Assembly (NCBI GenBank): GCA_045531495.1
Contig: JAZSED010000072.1
Span: 1-47,645, forward strand
Source of the DNA: URNF01 sp045531495
Lineage (GTDB): Bacteria; Bacillota; Clostridia; Oscillospirales; Acutalibacteraceae
Direction: 5' to 3'
DNA length: 47,645 nt
Each line of letters starts with the position of its first letter. Position 1 is the stretch's first letter. The notes below the pieces were generated by a model, which was not told the origin of the DNA, did no database searches, and saw only the letters and a list, made by a program, of their open reading frames with translations. A program made the translations under genes and the position numbers. Positions 17,192 to 24,970 of this stretch are shown here, in pieces.

Positions 17192-18412
17192 TTAACGAAT
17201 GCCGTAGTTTTCGATAACGTAGTCCATATCCTTGTCACCGCGGCCGGACAGGTTGATAAGCACCGAGCCGTGTTCCATCGTCTTGGCAAGCTTCATACCG
17301 TACGCCACCGCGTGTGCACTTTCGATAGCGGGAATAATACCTTCCATACGGGACAGTTTGAAGAACGCATCAATGGTTTCTTCATCGTTGATAACGTCGT
17401 ATTTTACGCGGCCGATTTCTTGTAAAAACGCGTGTTCAGGACCGGAAGACGGATAGTCAAGGCCACTCGCCACCGAGTACACGGGCGCGGGGTCTCCGTT
17501 TTCATCCTTGAGCATAATGCTGTTAAAGCCGTGCATAATGCCCTCGGTACCGTATTTAAGGGACGCCGCGTGGTCGCCCAATTTTTCGCCTCTGCCCAGC
17601 GGTTCGACACCGTAAATATCAATGGGATCATTTAAGAAACCCGCAAACAAGCCCGCCGCGTTACTGCCGCCGCCGACACACGCCACAATGGCGCTCGGCA
17701 GATGACCTGTCATATCGATAAACTGCTCTCTGGCTTCAATGCCGACAACACTCTGGAAATCGCGCACCATCATCGGGAAGGGATGCGGGCCCAAAACAGA
17801 ACCGATGCAGTAAATAGCATCTTTATACTCTTTGCTGTACGCGTCAAACGCCGCGTCAACCGCCTCTTTTAAGGTTTTCAGACCGTGGGTAACCTCAATA
17901 ACATTCGCACCCAAAATCTTCATACGCGCAACGTTGGGCGCTTGCTTGGCAATGTCCACAGACCCCATATAGATGTCGCACTGCAACCCGAAATACGCCG
18001 CCGCGGTAGCCAAAGCCACACCGTGCTGCCCTGCACCCGTTTCCGCGATAACCTTCTTTTTGCCCATATATTTGGCAAGCAGCGCTTCACCCATACAGTG
18101 GTTGAGCTTGTGCGCGCCCGAGTGGTTCAAATCCTCGCGTTTTGCGTACAACTGTACCTTACCGCCCAAGGCATCGGACAAGCGTTCCAGGTGAGACACG
18201 GGGGTCGGTCTGCCCTGAAATTCCTTGCGGATGCGGCGCAGCTCCGCGATAAACTTTCTGGATTGGCAGATAGAGTAATACGCTTCGGTAATCTCTTTCA
18301 TTGCCGCTTTCAGTTTGTCATCCACATATACGCCGCCGTATTTGCCGAAGTAACCTTCTGCATTGGGATAATTGTTAAAATAGGTATCAAAATCCACACC
18401 GTTAAAGTTCAT
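17192..18412 (-). CDS. trpB: Tryptophan synthase beta chain (stand-alone)
   Basis: TrpB joins indole and serine to tryptophan with pyridoxal phosphate. The start at MNFNGVDFDTYF follows GGAGGAG and gives 406 residues, the usual length. The longer frame upstream runs through the leader terminator and is rejected. Visible motifs are KREDLNHSGAHKLN with the cofactor lysine at about 102, AETGAGQHGVA, the phosphate-binding CVGGGSNAAG and the C-terminal NLSGRGDKD. The sequence is TrpB1-like, but HKLN replaces the usual HKTN. No trpA or other trp gene is in the window. Control comes from a tryptophan T-box directly upstream. It may pair with a distant TrpA or salvage free indole; the latter is inference. 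Confidence 0.95.
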   Translation of the reverse strand: MNFNGVDFDTYFNNYPNAEGYFGKYGGVYVDDKLKAAMKEITEAYYSICQSRKFIAELRRIRKEFQGRPTPVSHLERLSDALGGKVQLYAKREDLNHSGAHKLNHCMGEALLAKYMGKKKVIAETGAGQHGVALATAAAYFGLQCDIYMGSVDIAKQAPNVARMKILGANVIEVTHGLKTLKEAVDAAFDAYSKEYKDAIYCIGSVLGPHPFPMMVRDFQSVVGIEAREQFIDMTGHLPSAIVACVGGGSNAAGLFAGFLNDPIDIYGVEPLGRGEKLGDHAASLKYGTEGIMHGFNSIMLKDENGDPAPVYSVASGLDYPSSGPEHAFLQEIGRVKYDVINDEETIDAFFKLSRMEGIIPAIESAHAVAYGMKLAKTMEHGSVLINLSGRGDKDMDYVIENYGIR

Positions 18413-18429
18413 TTGTCTTCTCCTCCAAA

Positions 18430-18690
18430 CAAAAAAATAAACCCCTGTCCAACAAGGGACAAGAGCAACTCCTGCGGTACCACCCAAATTCGTCCAAAGA
18501 CGCACCTCTCATACACAAAAATGTACTATCTGCTGTAACGGGCAGCCCCCCGTCCTCCCTACTCGTATCCTTTCGGTCAGCCCTCCCGCGTCCATTCGGC
18601 GTATCTTCCGTTACCGTGTTCCCAGCATCCACAGCTCTCTGCAAACGAAGCGTATACGCGTACTTACCCGCGGTCATCGGTTTGTCTTTT
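18430..18690 (-). promoter_or_regulatory. T-box leader (Trp specifier) of trpB
   Basis: On the minus strand the T-box sequence GGGTGGTACCGCAGG (18471-18485) precedes a terminator hairpin (CCCTTGT with ACAGGGG) and a TTTATTTTTTT tract. In stem I the lower helix CCGCG/CGCGG and upper helix GCGTAT/ATACGC enclose a loop. That loop has AGTA on one side and GAA-TGG-A on the other, placing specifier TGG (Trp) at 18592-18594. It fits induction of trpB when tRNA-Trp is uncharged. Confidence 0.94.
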
Positions 18691-18694
18691 TATC

Positions 18695-18723
18695 AATATA
18701 GCACCGTCGTACCGTTTTGTCAA
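18695..18723 (-). promoter_or_regulatory. Promoter of the trpB T-box transcript
   Basis: Perfect TTGACA (18718-18723), a 17-bp spacer ending in TGC (extended -10) and TATATT (18695-18700) on the minus strand. Confidence 0.87.
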
Positions 18724-18755
18724 TAAATTTTGAGAAATTGTACAAGTATACACCA

Positions 18756-18791
18756 TTAATCTGCCTTCCCCTTGAGGGGAAGGCAGATTAA
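18756..18791. repeat. 36-base perfect palindromic hairpin, possible dispersed repeat
   Basis: A 16-bp perfect stem (TTAATCTGCCTTCCCC with its complement) and a TTGA loop stand directly beside the fprA terminator. Neither arm has the T tract expected for a strong terminator of a known neighbour. Similar CCTTCCCCTTGAGGGGAAGG hairpins are, from memory, scattered in Oscillospiraceae genomes. It could be a REP-like element or an mRNA end stabiliser. Confidence 0.5.
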
Positions 18792-18792
18792 G

Positions 18793-18832
18793 AAAAAACC
18801 ACGGTGTGGCTGTTGCCACACCGTGGTTTTCT
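18793..18832 (-). terminator. Intrinsic terminator after the fprA-type gene
   Basis: Perfect 16-bp inverted repeat AAAACCACGGTGTGGC with a 4-base loop (18795-18810 with 18815-18830) and a TTTTTT tract on the minus strand, just after the flavoprotein stop at 18842. Confidence 0.93.
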
Positions 18833-18841
18833 TGTCTTTTC

Positions 18842-20002
18842 TTATTTACACAGTTCTTCCGCCAACGCTTTGATTTGTGCGCGGCTGTCATCGTTCAGTG
18901 CCGATATGATTTTCACGGTATTTTCCGCAAAGGTGAGATTTTTGGCATCTTTGAGCATTTCCTGCATCTTACGCGCCGCAGTGGGTGCCCAACTGCCGTT
19001 TTCCATAAACGCCACAGTGCGGTTAGAATAATTCCGCTCGGTAAGATGTTCAACAAACTCACGCACGCACGGGAACACATCACCGTTATAGGTGGTTGCG
19101 GCAAGCACCAATTTACTGTAACGGAATGCGTCTTCCACCGCTTCCGCCCAATCCTCGCGCGCAAGGTCGCTCATCACAACCTTCGGGCAACCGTTTTCTT
19201 TCAATGCATCAAACAGGGCTTTTACCGCCTTTTCAGTGTTACCGTATACCGAATTATACGCGATAAACACGCCTTCTTCCTCGGGCCTGTAAGAAGACCA
19301 TGTATCATATAAATTGATGTAATACCCGAGATTTTCGTTAAGTACAGGGCCATGCAGAGGACAAATGGTGTCAATCTCCAAAGTCGCCGCTTTTTTCAAC
19401 ACCGCTTGCACCTGTGCGCCGTATTTACCGACAATACCGAAATAATACCGTCTGGCTTCACACGCCCAATCCTCGTGTGCATCCAGCGCACCGAATTTAC
19501 CGAAGCCGTCCGCGGAGAACAGCGCTTTATCGGTTGCATCATAGGTCATAATGACTTCGGGCCAATGCACCATCGGCGCGGTGATAAAGTGCAACGTATG
19601 TTCACCGAGTACCAGGGTATCCCCCTCGCCCACCGCCAACTGACGGTCGACAAAATCCGTTTCAAAGAAGTTTTTCATCATCTGCAACGCGCGGGCAGAC
19701 GCCACCACCGTTGCATTCGGGTACGCCTCTAGGAAACGCACAATACTGCCCGAATGGTCAGGTTCCATATGTTGTACAATAAGATAATCAGGCGCGGTAT
19801 CGCCCAATTCTTTGGCAATATTGGCAAGCCACGCATCCGCAAAGCGCGCATCCACGCTATCCATTACGGCAATCTTCTCATCCCTAATAATGTAGGAATT
19901 GTACGCGATGCCCTCGGGCACCACGTACTGTCCTTCAAATAAATCGATGTCACGGTCATTGACACCAACGTACAAAATATCCTTTTTGACAGTCATCTTC
20001 AT
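18842..20002 (-). CDS. FprA-family A-type flavoprotein (flavo-diiron protein)
   Basis: These cytosolic proteins reduce oxygen to water or nitric oxide to nitrous oxide and protect anaerobes. The 386-residue protein has an N-terminal metallo-beta-lactamase-type diiron domain. Its ligand motif is H-x-E-x-D-H at residues 78-83 (QHMEPDHSGS), with further ligands His146 (MVHWPEV), Asp near 165 (SADGFG) and His near 226 (CPLHGPV). A C-terminal flavodoxin domain follows from about 255 (AYNSVYGNTEKAV) with the FMN-binding loop. No rubredoxin domain is fused, so electrons must come from a separate carrier. It begins 9 bases after the dehydrogenase stop, so the two genes are co-transcribed and could serve redox balance. 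The start could be either of two closely spaced ATGs. Confidence 0.93.
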   Translation of the reverse strand: MKMTVKKDILYVGVNDRDIDLFEGQYVVPEGIAYNSYIIRDEKIAVMDSVDARFADAWLANIAKELGDTAPDYLIVQHMEPDHSGSIVRFLEAYPNATVVASARALQMMKNFFETDFVDRQLAVGEGDTLVLGEHTLHFITAPMVHWPEVIMTYDATDKALFSADGFGKFGALDAHEDWACEARRYYFGIVGKYGAQVQAVLKKAATLEIDTICPLHGPVLNENLGYYINLYDTWSSYRPEEEGVFIAYNSVYGNTEKAVKALFDALKENGCPKVVMSDLAREDWAEAVEDAFRYSKLVLAATTYNGDVFPCVREFVEHLTERNYSNRTVAFMENGSWAPTAARKMQEMLKDAKNLTFAENTVKIISALNDDSRAQIKALAEELCK

Positions 20003-20011
20003 ACTTTCCTT

Positions 20012-21049
20012 TCATCCAAAACATTTTCCGTCTTTACAGTCTTCGGTATTACCGCCGCGGTAACACAGTTCATTAGGACACTGTCCGTCTCTCGCAAAGC
20101 CGACCAGATTTTTAACGGTCGTTTCCGCAATGTTTTCCAGCGCTTCTTCGGTCAAGAACGCCTGATGGGACGTTACAATCACGTTCGGCATAGAAATCAG
20201 GCGCGCTAAGGTATCATCCTCCAAAATGTGGCCCGAATTATCCTCAAAGAACAAATCAGATTCTTCTTCGTATACGTCAAGGCAGGCCGCGCCGACCTTG
20301 CGGGCTTTGATGCCCTCCAAAAGCGCTTCCGCATCCACCAACGCGCCGCGCGAGGTGTTAAGCAGCACCACACCGCGTTTACATTTTTTGAGTGCTTCTT
20401 CATCAATAATATGATAGGTATCCTCGGTCAGCGGACAGTGCAAAGAGATGATATCGCTGTTTTCGAACAGTTCATCCAATGCCACATACCGCACCGTGTC
20501 ACCGTTATCCAAGCCTTCCGCGGGGAACTTGTCATACGCCAAAACCTTCATACCGAAGCCACGGCAAATATCCACAAACACCCTGCCGATACGGCCCGTA
20601 CCGATAACACCCACCGTTTTACCGTGCAGGTCAAAGCCGGTCATCCCCGCAAGACTGAAATTAAAGTCACGGGAACGGATATACGCCTTGTGAATACGAC
20701 GGATAGAGGTGAGAAGCAATGCCATCGTGTGTTCAGCGACGGCATACGGCGAATACGCGGGCACGCGAAAAACGTGCAATTTACCAAAAGCGTATTTCAT
20801 ATCCACGTTATTAAAACCCGCACAACGCAGTGCCAGCATTTTAACACCCATTTCGCACAAGTGGTCAATCACCGCAGCGTCCACCGTATCGTTCACAAAT
20901 ACACATACGCCGTCACAGCCCCTAGCAAGGCCCACGGTATCTTCGTTAAGTTTGGTTTCAAAATATTTAAAACTGACACCGAACTGTTCTCCGTAACGGT
21001 CAAATGACGGTTTATCATACGGCTTCGCATCAAAAAAAGCAATCTTCAT
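20012..21049 (-). CDS. D-2-hydroxyacid dehydrogenase, D-lactate type
   Basis: This NAD-dependent dehydrogenase most likely interconverts pyruvate and D-lactate. The start at MKIAFFDAKPYDKPSF follows a GGAGG site and gives 345 residues; longer upstream frames run through regulatory DNA. Visible features are the Rossmann motif GVIGTGRIGRV (about 152-162), the substrate-binding Arg in NTSRGALVD, the catalytic Glu in the DVYEEESDLFFED region and the catalytic His in VTSHQAFLTEEA. The FFDAKPYD start and the LFFEDNSG stretch are typical of D-lactate dehydrogenases (LdhA) rather than phosphoglycerate dehydrogenase. The terminal Cys-rich KDGKCFG is unusual. It has its own promoter, with a structured RNA upstream, and is followed by the flavoprotein gene. 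Confidence 0.9.
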   Translation of the reverse strand: MKIAFFDAKPYDKPSFDRYGEQFGVSFKYFETKLNEDTVGLARGCDGVCVFVNDTVDAAVIDHLCEMGVKMLALRCAGFNNVDMKYAFGKLHVFRVPAYSPYAVAEHTMALLLTSIRRIHKAYIRSRDFNFSLAGMTGFDLHGKTVGVIGTGRIGRVFVDICRGFGMKVLAYDKFPAEGLDNGDTVRYVALDELFENSDIISLHCPLTEDTYHIIDEEALKKCKRGVVLLNTSRGALVDAEALLEGIKARKVGAACLDVYEEESDLFFEDNSGHILEDDTLARLISMPNVIVTSHQAFLTEEALENIAETTVKNLVGFARDGQCPNELCYRGGNTEDCKDGKCFG

Positions 21050-21069
21050 AACATCGCCTCCAAAAATAT

Positions 21070-21098
21070 AGTATACACTATTCTTTGCGAAAACACAA
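21070..21098 (-). promoter_or_regulatory. Promoter of the D-2-hydroxyacid dehydrogenase gene
   Basis: TTGTGT (21093-21098), 17-bp spacer and TATACT (21070-21075) on the minus strand. The start point would fall only about 14 bases before the ATG, just including the GGAGG site, so the leader is very short. Confidence 0.65.
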
Positions 21099-21108
21099 GA
21101 AAAGATAC

Positions 21109-21267
21109 AAAAAAACACGTCCGCAAAGCGAACGTGTTTTAATGACAAGTTTCCCATACAAGCACCCGCCAAGGAGTGCTTGTATGGTAGTCAACCGCAT
21201 AGCAACGGCACACGAGATGTGCAGTCGGAGAGAGAGAGGCGGTTGACACGACAGGCCTATACCTGCC
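21109..21267 (-). ncRNA. Candidate structured small RNA upstream of the dehydrogenase
   Basis: No coding frame explains this stretch, yet it is full of structure on the minus strand. A small hairpin CAGG/CCTG is followed by a 9-bp helix GTCAACCGC/GCGGTTGAC (21239-21247 with 21190-21198). That helix encloses an exposed CTCTCTCTCTCC tract and an inner hairpin GCACA/TGTGC. Next comes a perfect 12-bp hairpin (21154-21165 with 21176-21187) with loop TCCTTGGCGG. A terminator follows (21112-21140) with a long T tract. An extended -10 (TGA-TATAGT, 21274-21279) lies just upstream. Both loops are complementary to Shine-Dalgarno-like sequences. It is either a free small RNA or a cis attenuator of the next gene. 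Confidence 0.6.
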
Positions 21268-21273
21268 ATAAAT

Positions 21274-21302
21274 ACTATATCACATACCAAAACCTATAAA
21301 AG
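21274..21302 (-). promoter_or_regulatory. Possible extended -10 promoter of the small RNA
   Basis: TGA-TATAGT (TATAGT at 21274-21279) on the minus strand; the -35 region at 17 bp spacing (CTTTTA) is poor, so the call rests mainly on the extended -10. Confidence 0.45.
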
Positions 21303-21344
21303 GGTAAAAAACGCCGTTTTATTCCACAAAAAACACCTAATTTG

Positions 21345-21376
21345 CAAAAAGCGTGTCGACAAAGTCGACACGCTTT
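21345..21376 (-). terminator. Intrinsic terminator after aspS
   Basis: Perfect 13-bp inverted repeat AAAGCGTGTCGAC / GTCGACACGCTTT with an AAA loop (21348-21360 with 21364-21376) and a short T tract on the minus strand, right after the aspS stop. Confidence 0.9.
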
Positions 21377-21378
21377 CC

Positions 21379-23163
21379 TTATTCTTCCGTTTTGACAACC
21401 GCAATGCCGAGGTCGATGAGCTGTTGTTGATCCACCACGGCGGGGCAGTCGGTCATCAGCTCGCGCATATTCTGCACCTTCGGGTACGCGATAACATCGC
21501 GCAAGGTCGGTGCGCCGAGCATCTGCATTACCAAACGGTCAAGGCCGATGCCCATACCGCCGTGCGGCGGCGCGCCATAGCGGAAAGCTCCCGTTAAGAA
21601 GCCGAATTTTTCCTCTGCTTCTTCATCGGAAAGTCCAAGCGCGCGGAACATTCTGCCTTGCAGTTCGGGGTCGGTAATGCGGATAGAGCCGGACGCCAAT
21701 TCGATACCGTTTAACACCAAGTCGTATGCTTTTGCAAACACCTTTTCGGGTGCCACATCGAGATACTCGATACATTCATCCAACGGCGAGGTGAAGGGAT
21801 GGTGCATTGCCACCCATTCGCCCGTTTCCTCGTCCTTTTCAAAGAACGGGAATTCGGTAATCCAAAGGAAGTTATAGCCTTCTCGTTTGATGTTCAGCTT
21901 GTTGGCAAGTTCCAAACGAACAGCGCCCAAAATGGATAACGCGTGATTTTTAGAGCCGTCTGCCACGATAAGCACCACGTCGCCCTGTTCCGCACCGGTC
22001 ACACGGACAATTTCCGCCATTTCCTCATCGGTCATAAACTTACCGAAGGAAGCATTCATACCGTCAGCGGTCCAACGAATAAACGCAAGACCCTTGCCGC
22101 CGATACCGCGCACCATTTCGGTGAGTTTATCGATTTCTTTACGGGAAAGCGTTGCCGCCGCACCCTTCGCATTGATAGCACGAACGGTACCGCCGCCCTG
22201 TACGGTAGACGCAAACACGCCAAAACCGCAATTTCTCACGGTATCATCCAAATTGATGATTTCCATGCCGAAACGGGTATCGGGTTTATCCGAACCGAAA
22301 CGTTCCATCGCATCAAGATAGGTCATACGCGGTAACGGCAACGGAATATCCACGCCGAGCACCTCGTTAAAAAGCCGTTTAACGTAACCTTCACCGATAG
22401 CAAGCACGTCTTCTACGTCTACAAAGGACATCTCTAAGTCAATCTGAGTAAACTCGGGCTGGCGGTCAGCGCGCAGGTCCTCGTCTCGGAAGCAACGGGC
22501 AAGCTGCACATAACGGTCAAAGCCCGCCACCATAGACAACTGCTTATACAGCTGCGGCGACTGCGGCAGTGCGTAAAACTCACCGTTATGGATGCGGCTG
22601 GGCACCAAAAAGTCACGCGCACCTTCCGGTGTAGACTTAATAAGCATCGGGGTTTCCAACTCAATAAAACCGTTGTCATCAAAATATTTGCGGGTCGCTA
22701 TGGTCACCTTATGACGGAACAACAGGTTATTTTGCAGGTTGGGACGGCGCAGATCCAAATATCTGTATTTCAAGCGGGTCGCTTCCGCTGTGTTACAGTC
22801 TTCCGCAATCTCAAACGGCGGCGTTTCCGCTTTCCCGAGAATACGCAGTTCTTTTACCGCAACCTCCACGTCGCCTGTCGGCAGTTCAGGGTTTTTCGCG
22901 GTACGGACACGCACGGTACCCACCGCCGCCACTACGTATTCACTGCGCAAAGACGCCGCTTTTTCGAAAACAGCGCGGTCGGTATCCTCGTCAAATGCCA
23001 ACTGCAAAATACCGCTTCTGTCGCGCAGGTCCACAAAAATCAACTGACCGAGGTCGCGCTGACGCTGTACCCAACCGAACACGGTGATTTCTTTTCCCGC
23101 ATCCGCTTCACGGAAATTGCCGCAATAGTCGGTACGTTTTAATCCTTTAACAGTTTCTGCCAT
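21379..23163 (-). CDS. aspS: Aspartyl-tRNA synthetase
   Basis: AspS charges tRNA-Asp (or tRNA-Asp and tRNA-Asn if non-discriminating). The 594-residue class II synthetase has an N-terminal OB-fold anticodon domain (VFGWVQRQRDLGQLIFVDLRD). Motif 2 region is FRDEDLRADRQPEFTQID, followed by the bacterial GAD insertion domain (about 290-420). Motif 3 is GAPPHGGMGIGLDRLVMQML. The length matches the bacterial type, not the short archaeal type. It begins 3 bases after the hisS stop with a ribosome binding site inside the hisS end. The hisS-aspS pair is common in Firmicutes. No T-box is present ahead of the pair. Confidence 0.98.
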   Translation of the reverse strand: MAETVKGLKRTDYCGNFREADAGKEITVFGWVQRQRDLGQLIFVDLRDRSGILQLAFDEDTDRAVFEKAASLRSEYVVAAVGTVRVRTAKNPELPTGDVEVAVKELRILGKAETPPFEIAEDCNTAEATRLKYRYLDLRRPNLQNNLLFRHKVTIATRKYFDDNGFIELETPMLIKSTPEGARDFLVPSRIHNGEFYALPQSPQLYKQLSMVAGFDRYVQLARCFRDEDLRADRQPEFTQIDLEMSFVDVEDVLAIGEGYVKRLFNEVLGVDIPLPLPRMTYLDAMERFGSDKPDTRFGMEIINLDDTVRNCGFGVFASTVQGGGTVRAINAKGAAATLSRKEIDKLTEMVRGIGGKGLAFIRWTADGMNASFGKFMTDEEMAEIVRVTGAEQGDVVLIVADGSKNHALSILGAVRLELANKLNIKREGYNFLWITEFPFFEKDEETGEWVAMHHPFTSPLDECIEYLDVAPEKVFAKAYDLVLNGIELASGSIRITDPELQGRMFRALGLSDEEAEEKFGFLTGAFRYGAPPHGGMGIGLDRLVMQMLGAPTLRDVIAYPKVQNMRELMTDCPAVVDQQQLIDLGIAVVKTEE

Positions 23164-23166
23164 TCC

Positions 23167-24483
23167 TTACACTCCTTCTGCTACCGTACCGAATAAATCT
23201 GCCATACCGGCAAGCTGTCGGTCAAGAGATTTGTTATACAAGGTAGTATACAAGCTGTCATCCAGCATAATTTCTTCCTGCTCACCCGTTTGCATATCTT
23301 TAAGCTGTGCAACACCGCTCTCCAGCTCACTGTCGCCTACCACAATGGTATAACGGGCACCGAGCTTATCGGCATATTTCATCTGTGCTTTTAAGCCCCT
23401 GCCGACAATATCGGTTTGTGCCGCCACACCGCCTTCGCGGAGCTTCGCGGCAATCGCAAAGCAACGGGTCGCCGCCTCACTGCCCATCGGTGCGAAATAC
23501 ACTTCACACTGCGGCGGTGCGGGGAACGGTGCATTATGTTCCTCCATAATCATCAAAAGGCGCTCCAGACCCATACCAAAGCCTAAAGACGGCAGGTGCG
23601 GGCCGCCGAGCTCTTCGATAAGGCCGTCGTAACGACCGCCGCCGCAAACGGTAAGACCGCTCGCAGATACGAACTCAAACACCGTGCGGGTATAGTAATC
23701 CAGACCACGCACAATATGGGTATCGATTTCAAACGGCAATTCCGCCGCGGTCAACGCCGCCTTCACACCTTCAAAGTGTGCCGCGCAGTCGTCGCACAGG
23801 AAATCCAGCATAACGGGTGCTTTTGCCGCAATCTCTGCACACACGGGAGATTTACAGTCCAAAATACGCATCGGGTTACGTTCCAGACGGTCCAGGCAGG
23901 TCCCGCAAAGGTTGTCCTTTTGCGCTTCAAAATAGCTTTTAAGCGCCTCGTGATATTTCGCACGGCAGGTAGGACAGCCGATGGAGTTTAGGCGCAAGGT
24001 AACACCCTTTACCTGTAAATTCTGCAACACGGTATGTGCGAGAGAAATCACTTCCGCGTCCGCCTGCGGTGCCGCCGCGCCGAAGCATTCCACACCAAAT
24101 TGATGGAATTCACGCAATCTGCCTTTTTGTGCTTTTTCATAGCGGTAGCAAGAAGTAATATAAGATGCCTTTACGGGCAAAGTGCCGTTATGCAGGCCGT
24201 GCTCAAGGAGAGCGCGTGCCGCGCCTGCCGTGCCTTCGGGGCGCAGGGTTACCGAACGGCCGCCTTTATCTTCAAAGGTATACATTTCCTTTTGCACTAC
24301 GTCGGTGGTCTCACCTACCGAGCGCAGAAACAGGTTGGTATGTTCAAATACAGGGGTACGCACTTCCGTATAGCCGAAATCCTGCGCCACGCCGAGTGCC
24401 GTTTGCTCCACATACTGCCATTTATAGCTTTCCGCAGGCAAAACGTCTTCGGTGCCGCGGGGGGCTTGGGTAATCAGTTCCAT
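23167..24483 (-). CDS. hisS: Histidyl-tRNA synthetase
   Basis: HisS charges tRNA-His. The start at MELITQAPRGTEDVLP follows AAAGGA at about 11 bases and gives 438 residues; eight further upstream codons have no site of their own. Class II motif 2 appears as SYITSCYRYEKAQKGRLREF. The histidine A motif is VRGLDYYTRTVFEF and motif 3 lies in LPSLGFGMGLERLLMI. A cysteine-rich insertion (CPTCRAKY, LCGTCLDR, ILDCKSPVC, CDDC at about 185-245) could bind zinc and is a known feature of clostridial HisS proteins. The C-terminal anticodon-binding domain follows. A hairpin separates it from mgsA upstream. Confidence 0.98.
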   Translation of the reverse strand: MELITQAPRGTEDVLPAESYKWQYVEQTALGVAQDFGYTEVRTPVFEHTNLFLRSVGETTDVVQKEMYTFEDKGGRSVTLRPEGTAGAARALLEHGLHNGTLPVKASYITSCYRYEKAQKGRLREFHQFGVECFGAAAPQADAEVISLAHTVLQNLQVKGVTLRLNSIGCPTCRAKYHEALKSYFEAQKDNLCGTCLDRLERNPMRILDCKSPVCAEIAAKAPVMLDFLCDDCAAHFEGVKAALTAAELPFEIDTHIVRGLDYYTRTVFEFVSASGLTVCGGGRYDGLIEELGGPHLPSLGFGMGLERLLMIMEEHNAPFPAPPQCEVYFAPMGSEAATRCFAIAAKLREGGVAAQTDIVGRGLKAQMKYADKLGARYTIVVGDSELESGVAQLKDMQTGEQEEIMLDDSLYTTLYNKSLDRQLAGMADLFGTVAEGV

Positions 24484-24508
24484 AGTTTCTGTGTTCCTTT
24501 CGCACAAA

Positions 24509-24536
24509 AGAAGTTTGCGGGCTTCCGCAAACTTCT
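24509..24536 (-). terminator. Hairpin between mgsA and hisS (terminator or attenuator)
   Basis: Perfect 12-bp stem AGAAGTTTGCGG / CCGCAAACTTCT with a 4-base loop, followed on the minus strand by a short TTTTG tract. The T tract is weak, so partial read-through from mgsA into hisS is likely. No separate hisS promoter was recognised. Confidence 0.7.
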
Positions 24537-24546
24537 TCTCAGATGT

Positions 24547-24954
24547 TTAATAATGAGGGTTGACGATATTACGCCAATCGAGGTCGCCGCGTTCCAGACC
24601 GTGAATCAGCACCTCGGCCGTAGCGATGTTGGTCGCCACGGGGATATTACGCATATCACAAAGACGGAACATATCGCTTTCCATCGATTCGTTTTCCTTC
24701 TTCACCGACATAGGGTCACGGAAATACAAGAGAAGGTCAATCTCGTCACAGGAGATACGCGCGGAAATCTGCTGAGAGCCGCCTTGGGTACCGCTCATAT
24801 AGCGCACAATATCCAATCCGGTAGCTTCTGCCACCATTTTTCCGGTGGTACCGGTTGCACACAAATTATGTCTGCTTAAAATCCCACAGTATGCAATACA
24901 AAACTGTACCATCAACTCTTTTTTTGCATCGTGCGCAATCAACGCAATGTTCAT
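24547..24954 (-). CDS. mgsA: Methylglyoxal synthase
   Basis: MgsA converts dihydroxyacetone phosphate to methylglyoxal and phosphate, a bypass of glycolysis used under phosphate shortage or sugar overload. The start at MNIALIAHDAKKELM (ATG 24952-24954) follows GGAG. It gives 135 residues, close to family length; an upstream ATG is inside the minD end. Motifs are ATGTTGKMVAEATGL (phosphate binding), MSGTQGGSQQISARI and LLYFRDPMS with the catalytic Asp region. The C-terminal VATNIATAEVLIHGL is also typical. It starts 16 bases after minD, so it is co-transcribed with it; no functional link between the two is known. Confidence 0.96.
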   Translation of the reverse strand: MNIALIAHDAKKELMVQFCIAYCGILSRHNLCATGTTGKMVAEATGLDIVRYMSGTQGGSQQISARISCDEIDLLLYFRDPMSVKKENESMESDMFRLCDMRNIPVATNIATAEVLIHGLERGDLDWRNIVNPHY

Positions 24955-24970
24955 ATCGGCAAAAACTCCT

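Noticed and set aside
18413..18505. A 31-residue N-terminal extension of TrpB
   Set aside because: It would be translated from the leader terminator region; GGAGGAG and the family length place the start at 18412.
18756..18832. CRISPR-like or clustered repeat signal from paired palindromes
   Set aside because: The two hairpins have unrelated sequences and there are no spacers or further copies; one is simply a terminator.
21109..21267. 6S RNA as identity of the structured RNA
   Set aside because: 6S RNA folds as one long hairpin with a central bubble and paired ends; this RNA shows several separate hairpins in a row.
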